Origin: Plumapathes pennacea
Lineage: Eukaryota; Cnidaria; Anthozoa; Antipatharia; Myriopathidae
DNA: 64,000 nt
Reading direction: 5' to 3'
Assembly: GCA_964036295.1 (NCBI GenBank)
Contig: OZ038465.1
Span: 10,609,667-10,673,666, forward strand
The position numbers and the translations under genes were made by a program. The notes below the pieces were generated by a model that was given only the letters and a program-made list of their open reading frames with translations, was not told where the DNA came from and searched no databases. Below are positions 60,501 to 64,000 of the stretch, piece by piece. Positions within the stretch are counted from its first letter, which is position 1. The number at the start of each line of letters is the position of its first letter.

Positions 60501-63500
60501 CATGAATCAATAACCACCCTAATTGATCAAAATGGTTTTGTATACCTTGTCACACTGTACATGATCAAAACCCACCTTGTCCATAACAAAAGAGAATGAT
60601 GGAACTCCAATCAAAACATTCAAAGAGTCTTTCACCAGCTTCTCCAGGGAAACCATCTGGAAAACAGGCTTAGGTTCTTTCACTAAGCACATGGCATGCT
60701 TCATCACAGCATTGTAGAGTTTGTCAAAAACCTCAGGGCCACTTTCTGTCAGGTAAGGCCTCTCATCAAACAGATCTCTCCTAGCCAGAATAAAAGAAAA
60801 GATGAGTTAAAAAAATAATTCTGCTTTATAACTGCAGTATACATGTACAATATGAAAAGTGCAGTAAGCCCTAGCTGTGTAAACTAAATTAAAGCTGATA
60901 TTATCTGAGTTACATGTAACTGACTTAATTAACCATGAAAACAAATGTTTGAAACAAAGCTGATAGAGCTGTGTAATTTACTGTACATGTATTGTGAAGG
61001 CACATGATAAAGTCTCTACATACAATGGCCAATTAAGCTAATCTGATAGTTAACATTGTTACAGTAAAACTCACATGTAATGTCAATTCTTTGTCATAAA
61101 ATTGAACAGTTTATCAGTAAATCTCTTCCATGTATCAACTTTACAGTACTACATGATGATTTAACAATAGAAATACTGTAAATGATATTTGAATATATAA
61201 AACACATGTTCAACAGTATAGTGTCAGTACCTTCCTTCCATTTCCCAGGTATAGAACTTTTGCATTGGTAATTTCAGAGCAGCAGTCCAGATATCTTCAC
61301 AGCTTGACCCCTGGATGTTTTCTGAAGACATTGATGAGTAAGAGCATGACTCGTGGAAGCCCTCATCATCTGTTATCTAAATGAGAAAAAAACAAAACAA
61401 AATAATGTAGGTCCTTCTTGCAGTACTCCTTTAATCTGACCAACAATCCAGCATTGTCCTTCTAGCACTTGATCAACAATTGCTCAATTTGGCAAACAAT
61501 CACTTGTCCTTCAAGATTGCATCATTCCCTTATTGACCAACAATAATTTTTACTTCCTTGAAGTTGACAAAAATCATTCACATCATTCCTGCACTATTCC
61601 TTTCAAAATGACCATAAATCACTTATGCCCTTCTTGCACTATTCCCTTCAATTTAAAGAGTCCGGATTGTAGCATTACTCTAATTCTCTCTCTCTCTCTC
61701 AGTCAGTAGAAACACAGAAGGCTCAAAACTGAAAAAGAATATGCATGTAAACCTACAGAAAACAAAATATACTACAGTACATGTAAACTATATATATCAC
61801 ATACATGTACCACTTTGGGCAAAATGTACACACTAACTTGTAGAGATGAAACTGGATAACTACTTTACAGTACAGTACAGTACCTCACTTGCTTGCAATG
61901 CAGCCAAACCAAATGCCCTGAAAGTGAGAAGAAAATAACATACTGTACATGCAGTTGGTTCTGTCTAATATCACAAGAGTTTTTACAGAATTCAAGTGGC
62001 TTACTTCTCTTCCATGTTGCTTGGTATGTCTGGTAACCCAAGCTGAACCTGCATGTCTGAAGTTCTTGCATGGATCAGAGCATTGTACACTGAAGTGCGG
62101 GTCTTTTTTTCGAAAGCCGTTTCCCTGGATCCCTATGAAGATAATACAAACACATAAAAGAACGTGGTTAAAGTACTGTACAATGGACATGGCCTGATTA
62201 CTGTAACTTCTTCAAATGTCCCATTAAATATTTAACTTTGCAAAGGAACTATCTGGCATCTGGCAGGGGGCAATGTGTCATTAATTAACTTTAGTTGGTC
62301 TGGACATACTGTATTTCCTTTAAAGAGCAAGTTTTTACGTCATTAATAAATTGTAATTCATAAAGTCACCAAGCATGGTCAGTTTGCTTATGCTTTTAAT
62401 TTACTCCACTGAAAGTCTTATATATTGATTAGTAATTCCAGGGGAAAACAAAAATACATAACAAAACTACTGAAAACTATTTTTTCTACACCAAAAGCAA
62501 ATTTACAAAAATTTCTGTAACCTCCAGAGCAAAGAATTGTCTTCCATTACATGTTCCAGGTGCTGCCTCCAACACCTGAAAATAAACAACAGTTACCAGA
62601 TGGTAAAAAGGTAAAGTACAGAGTGACTTAGTTCAATAGGGTGGAGTGTTTTTTAGCTTACAAGGCATACATGTAAGTAAAAATATAACTGACAACGAAG
62701 ACGCAGCCATGTAGTTGTACACTTCTGTGAAATAAGTATCACATATATGAAATTCAGCGAGACACGCTGAAATCGCTACAGCAGCAAGAAAACCACCACA
62801 ACAACAAGGTTAGCAAGTCTAAGCTTTATTCTCGCAATATTTTTCAAGTTATCGATCGACTAAAATATCCCATACATTTGCTTATAAAACCCGACCGTGA
62901 CGTCACACAGTCAATCAGCTTGGGCCGCCTGTGCTTGTACTTGTACTTACGGCCACCTTTACAAAACCCCATTTGAACTCTCAGCCAAACTCTGTATTTA
63001 CATAAGTGGCAACTCCCATAAGGAGCCGCATACACCTTTAAGGAGTATAATTTGGATTTTTATTTTGTTTTTACAGTAAGCTCCTGTAACTGACCAAACT
63101 GATGGAACAATCTCCATAAGTGTCCAACTATCTCTTATACTGCAAGAGGCCACCTATGAGAATAATTCTCTTAAGTGGCCAAATCCAGTTACAGAGTCAA
63201 CACTTTTTCTGCTTCCTCAGGAGCTTCCACAGTACTATGCAGTAATTTAATAAGTATTATTACAACATATGATACATTACTACACTGTACCTCACAAATG
63301 GCTGGAGCATGCAATGTCTGTACTTGTCCAAGAAGTGAAGGAACACTTTCAAACAATTCCCTGTTTAAGAAAAAGAGTACACATAAAATACAACAATTTA
63401 CATGTACTGGACTATATTAACAGCAGAGAAAATTGGGGAAAAATATCATTAGCTGATTTTCTCCAATGTTACAATATGCAAATTTGGGTTACGCTAACAT

Positions 63501-63823
63501 TGTAAAGTTTTGTAAAAATTGTGAATCACAGAGTTAGAGAGAATATGTGTACACATGTGCAGTACAATATAGCATATTGCAGGGTTGATGAGTTCTACAA
63601 CACCTATCACAGTTTATATGTTTGTACATGTTCAGCACATACAGTTAAACAATTGCAGACTCTCCTGATCACTAGTATTCCTTATTCAAAATATGCTAGA
63701 CAGTACAGTACATGTACGGTACCTTGGATACTCCACATAACACTGCTGTTGCAAGGCTTTGTGTTTAAGCATTTGGCTGTCTGTACTCAGAAGGGGACCA
63801 TCTGGAAGAGTGTGATGGACGCG
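46660..63823 (-). CDS. TUBGCP6: Gamma-tubulin complex component 6 (GCP6), 30 exons; N-terminus outside the window
   Basis: Exons in coding order: 63723-63823, 63291-63360, 62522-62575, 62005-62132, 61884-61917, 61231-61376, 60576-60780, 60009-60234, 59489-59552, 59032-59104, 58278-58387, 57623-57714, 57298-57437, 56689-56838, 56187-56268, 55784-55872, 55099-55214, 53145-54910, 52756-52854, 52150-52209, 51363-51462, 50952-51093, 49893-50052, 49737-49774, 49455-49511, 49169-49244, 48982-49036, 48128-48227, 47544-47805, 46660-46751. All are GT-AG and in frame: 4887 nt, 1628 residues plus stop. GCP6 signatures are LVKDSLNVLIGVPSFSF, GVKLLSYLYQ, GEFMIEV, ICGKSLNLLKLCCPEHYLC, LLQRSVTAPL, EDGEFALSLSD, VEWPLNIVITE, HEMLHFV and HLEDFLLRINFNN. 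GCP6 is the non-canonical subunit of the gamma-tubulin ring complex at centrosomes. Human GCP6 has about 1819 residues, so the N-terminus continues to the right. Confidence 0.97.
46757..46800. repeat. (AAC)n microsatellite beside the last TUBGCP6 3' splice site
   Basis: About 13 AAC units. On the coding strand this is (GTT)n, ending about 3 nt before the CTAG acceptor of the terminal exon, so the repeat stands in for the polypyrimidine tract. Confidence 0.92.
47188..47390. mobile_element. 203-bp piggyBac-like MITE with TTAA target-site duplication, intact termini
   Basis: TTAA at 47184-47187 and 47391-47394 flank CCCTTTCACTCCCAAG and CTTGGGAGTGAAAGGG, perfect 16-bp inverted repeats. CCCT...AGGG ends plus TTAA are typical of piggyBac. 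Diverged relatives lie at 2155-2352 and 9980-10105. It sits in the last TUBGCP6 intron. Confidence 0.9.
48231..48320. repeat. (AAT)n microsatellite beside a TUBGCP6 3' splice site
   Basis: On the coding strand this is (ATT)n running into TATTTAG, the acceptor of the exon at 48128-48227. The trinucleotide tract supplies the pyrimidine-containing region. Confidence 0.95.
48362..48830. repeat. (GAT)n trinucleotide tract of about 470 bp in a TUBGCP6 intron
   Basis: Imperfect GAT/GGT/GCT repeats. Plus-strand frames read poly-Asp (197 codons) or poly-Met, and minus-strand frames read poly-Ile. No splice context, so these are repeat artefacts inside the intron between exons 48982-49036 and 48128-48227. 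Confidence 0.95.
49312..49445. repeat. Degenerate (GAT/GGT)n tract in a TUBGCP6 intron
   Basis: gatggcaataatggtgatg-type repeats between the exons at 49169-49244 and 49455-49511. A second short (GAT)n lies at about 49132-49145. Confidence 0.85.
49598..49698. repeat. Nested palindromes (cagtcccca ... tggggactg; ccgcgatcctc ... gaggatcgcgg)
   Basis: Outer 9-bp and inner 11-bp perfect inverted repeats share a centre near 49650, giving a cruciform-like foldback of about 100 bp. It is probably a short MITE in the intron upstream of the exon at 49455. Confidence 0.6.
50177..50335. repeat. Partial copy of the TTTTCGGATGACTGTCGAAA MITE family
   Basis: Starts gagtcgttttcggattactg and contains ccgattggtcc and ggccaatcaagaacg blocks of the family typified at 42129-42428. 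The distal part is lost. It lies in a TUBGCP6 intron. Confidence 0.75.
50370..50715. repeat. Near full-length copy of the TTTTCGGATGACTGTCGAAA MITE family
   Basis: Starts gagcagttttcggatgactg. Contains ccgattggtcctgac, ggccaatcaagagc, tcacgcaagac, ggcgtgttctcgcactgctg and gattggctctatc. The far terminus is decayed (ctcgaaatgtcagtcaaaag). Confidence 0.75.
53145..54700 (-). other. TUBGCP6: GCP6 central repeat domain in a 1766-nt exon: two subtypes of a G-x-P-x-x-S-x-A-Q-x-[LI]-L-Y motif
   Basis: After the coiled coil the exon encodes a disordered Ser/Thr/Pro/Asp-rich region. Subtype 1, GHPSDSSAQSLLYGSD, occurs about seven times including decayed copies (GHPSESSIQFALYSD to AHPSDATVYKLIDD), at spacings of about 25-43 residues. 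Subtype 2, SRGTPPPSVAQDILYSRG, occurs five times at about 27 residues. Aligned, the two share G, P, S, A-Q, L-Y and G/S. Human GCP6 also has tandem 27-residue repeats containing GHxSDxS, reported as a PLK4 target region; that link is established for the human protein and inferred here. Confidence 0.85.
54750..56838 (-). other. TUBGCP6: GCP6 coiled-coil segment
   Basis: Exons 56689-56838, 56187-56268, 55784-55872, 55099-55214 and the start of 53145-54910 encode a continuous charged, Glu/Lys/Arg/Gln-rich helix: ELQDIEQQCDQYLREM, EEEKQKTIIEEREKAERAL, REDFKMLKEQLEEALKQRAL, EITLANVEEEMKEQAREEL, IKYYEELSREVELRETRAQW, then RHRLDTTRMQFLAREEAQL. This matches the GCP6-specific coiled coil between the N-terminal GCP domain and the repeat region. 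Confidence 0.85.
55431..55717. mobile_element. TIR element (caatcaactctctctaag family) containing a 68-bp tandem repeat
   Basis: The left end cagtcaactctctctaagcg and right end cttagagagagttgattg are inverted copies with little divergence. Inside, gaactctctctaagg recurs at 55519, 55587 and 55655 (68-bp spacing), with a further partial unit at about 55451. The tandem units each contain part of the terminal sequence. It lies in a TUBGCP6 intron. Confidence 0.8.
56838..57205. repeat. Minisatellite that repeats the TUBGCP6 exon-14 acceptor region
   Basis: Units of about 40-80 bp containing agtgttgtggggagagggg[ac]. On the coding strand these read CCCTCTCCCCACA[AG] then CACTATC/TACTATC, the same as the real acceptor ctccccacag|CACTATCT at 56838/56839. 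At least one upstream unit keeps AG (CCCCCACAG|TACTATCTC). Confidence 0.75.
57501..57523 (+). repeat. Homopolymer G tract preceded by poly(T)
   Basis: About eight to nine T followed by about 22 G within the intron between the exons at 57623-57714 and 57298-57437. Length may be uncertain in the assembly. Confidence 0.9.
58848..59044 (-). repeat. TUBGCP6: Direct duplication of a TUBGCP6 exon end, splice donor and intron start
   Basis: 58848-58930 and 58951-59044 are imperfect copies sharing ataatcagagac, aacacaagccacgct, atgtgtgctgt[ag]taacttac and tgtaggaaacttt. The second copy holds the end of the exon at 59032-59104 and its donor (CCTACA|GTAAGT). The first copy, inside the intron, keeps the same donor sequence. 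Confidence 0.85.
59605..59765. repeat. Decayed copy of the TTTTCGGATGACTGTCGAAA MITE family
   Basis: Shares gtgtgattgctttagcttt, ggctaatcaggagcaaaag, aaaacctggttgcaat, ggtgatggcgt and gctgttgattgg with the copies at 50370 and 42129. Termini unrecognisable. It lies in a TUBGCP6 intron. Confidence 0.65.
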
Positions 63824-64000
63824 CTACAATGCAAGAAATAAGACGTTGGGAGAGAGTCAAACAAAGAAGTGGAGTGAGAAAGGTTGATCAAAAATTATTG
63901 ACCAAGTCAACATTACACTTCATCTAAACCCTCTTCCTGCTCCCTATCCTCTCTCCCACCTCAGCTGAATGTCCAAAAATATTTCTGAAGGGCACAAAAT

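Larger units (their letters stand above)
56689..61376 (-). other. TUBGCP6: GCP6 N-terminal GCP (GRIP1-type) domain exons
   Basis: Exons from 61231-61376 down to 56689-56838 carry the conserved N-terminal core: DEGFHESCSYSS, RPYLTESGPEVFDKLY, LVKDSLNVLIG, YQINQAGLVFQMLLGAL, FDGLGKQLR, GVKLLSYLYQLAVEHSSSEF, LLSLLKHSAAPY, FVQNWMFHGVCQDVFGEFMI, KHYWTSGFVMLSKD and ADDIFICGKSLNLLKLCCPE. In GCP proteins this half mediates lateral subunit contacts. Domain limits are approximate; the residue blocks are read directly. Confidence 0.88.

Noticed and set aside
1..64000. CRISPR arrays, rRNA, tRNA, bacterial operons, intact transposase or reverse transcriptase genes
   Set aside because: The window is spliced eukaryotic DNA. 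The regular repeats are contiguous 335-bp satellite without spacers, and no cloverleaf or catalytic polymerase/transposase motif was seen.

Overview
The window is eukaryotic and metazoan: two intron-rich genes with GT-AG introns, AT-rich introns full of small inverted-repeat transposons, and about 19 kb of tandem satellite. Protein similarity to vertebrate genes, conserved intron-rich structure and repeat style suggest a cnidarian, most likely an anthozoan such as a stony coral. That assignment is inference; no rRNA or mitochondrial marker is present.

Layout. (1) 128-14416, plus strand: the 3' 27 coding exons of an ELAPOR1/ELAPOR2 (KIAA1324/KIAA1324L) orthologue. The N-terminus lies off the left edge. 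The exons sum to 2559 nt, exactly 852 codons plus a stop, and end in a transmembrane exon and an acidic cytoplasmic tail. A probable 3' UTR with a foldback hairpin runs to a poly(A) signal near 15604. (2) About 16560-35990: a satellite array. The core (17890-35400) is about 52 near-identical monomers of about 335 bp arranged in higher-order repeats, flanked on both sides by older diverged monomers of 330-360 bp. (3) About 36000-46600: mostly intergenic, with transposon remnants, promoter-like motifs and a few exon-like segments, but no gene I can name. (4) 46660-63823, minus strand: 30 coding exons of TUBGCP6, gamma-tubulin complex component 6. Its N-terminus lies off the right edge. The exons sum to 4887 nt, exactly 1628 codons plus a stop.

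The two genes are convergent (tail to tail), and the satellite lies between their 3' ends. They have no known shared pathway: ELAPOR is a type I membrane protein of the Golgi/endolysosomal system, and GCP6 is part of the gamma-tubulin ring complex that nucleates microtubules.

No prokaryotic genes, CRISPR arrays, rRNA, tRNA or intact transposase/reverse-transcriptase genes were recognised. The most unusual content is the nested higher-order satellite with a long dyad in every monomer, the two-subtype repeat domain encoded by the giant GCP6 exon, several MITE families with readable target-site duplications, and splice-site copies carried inside intronic repeats.
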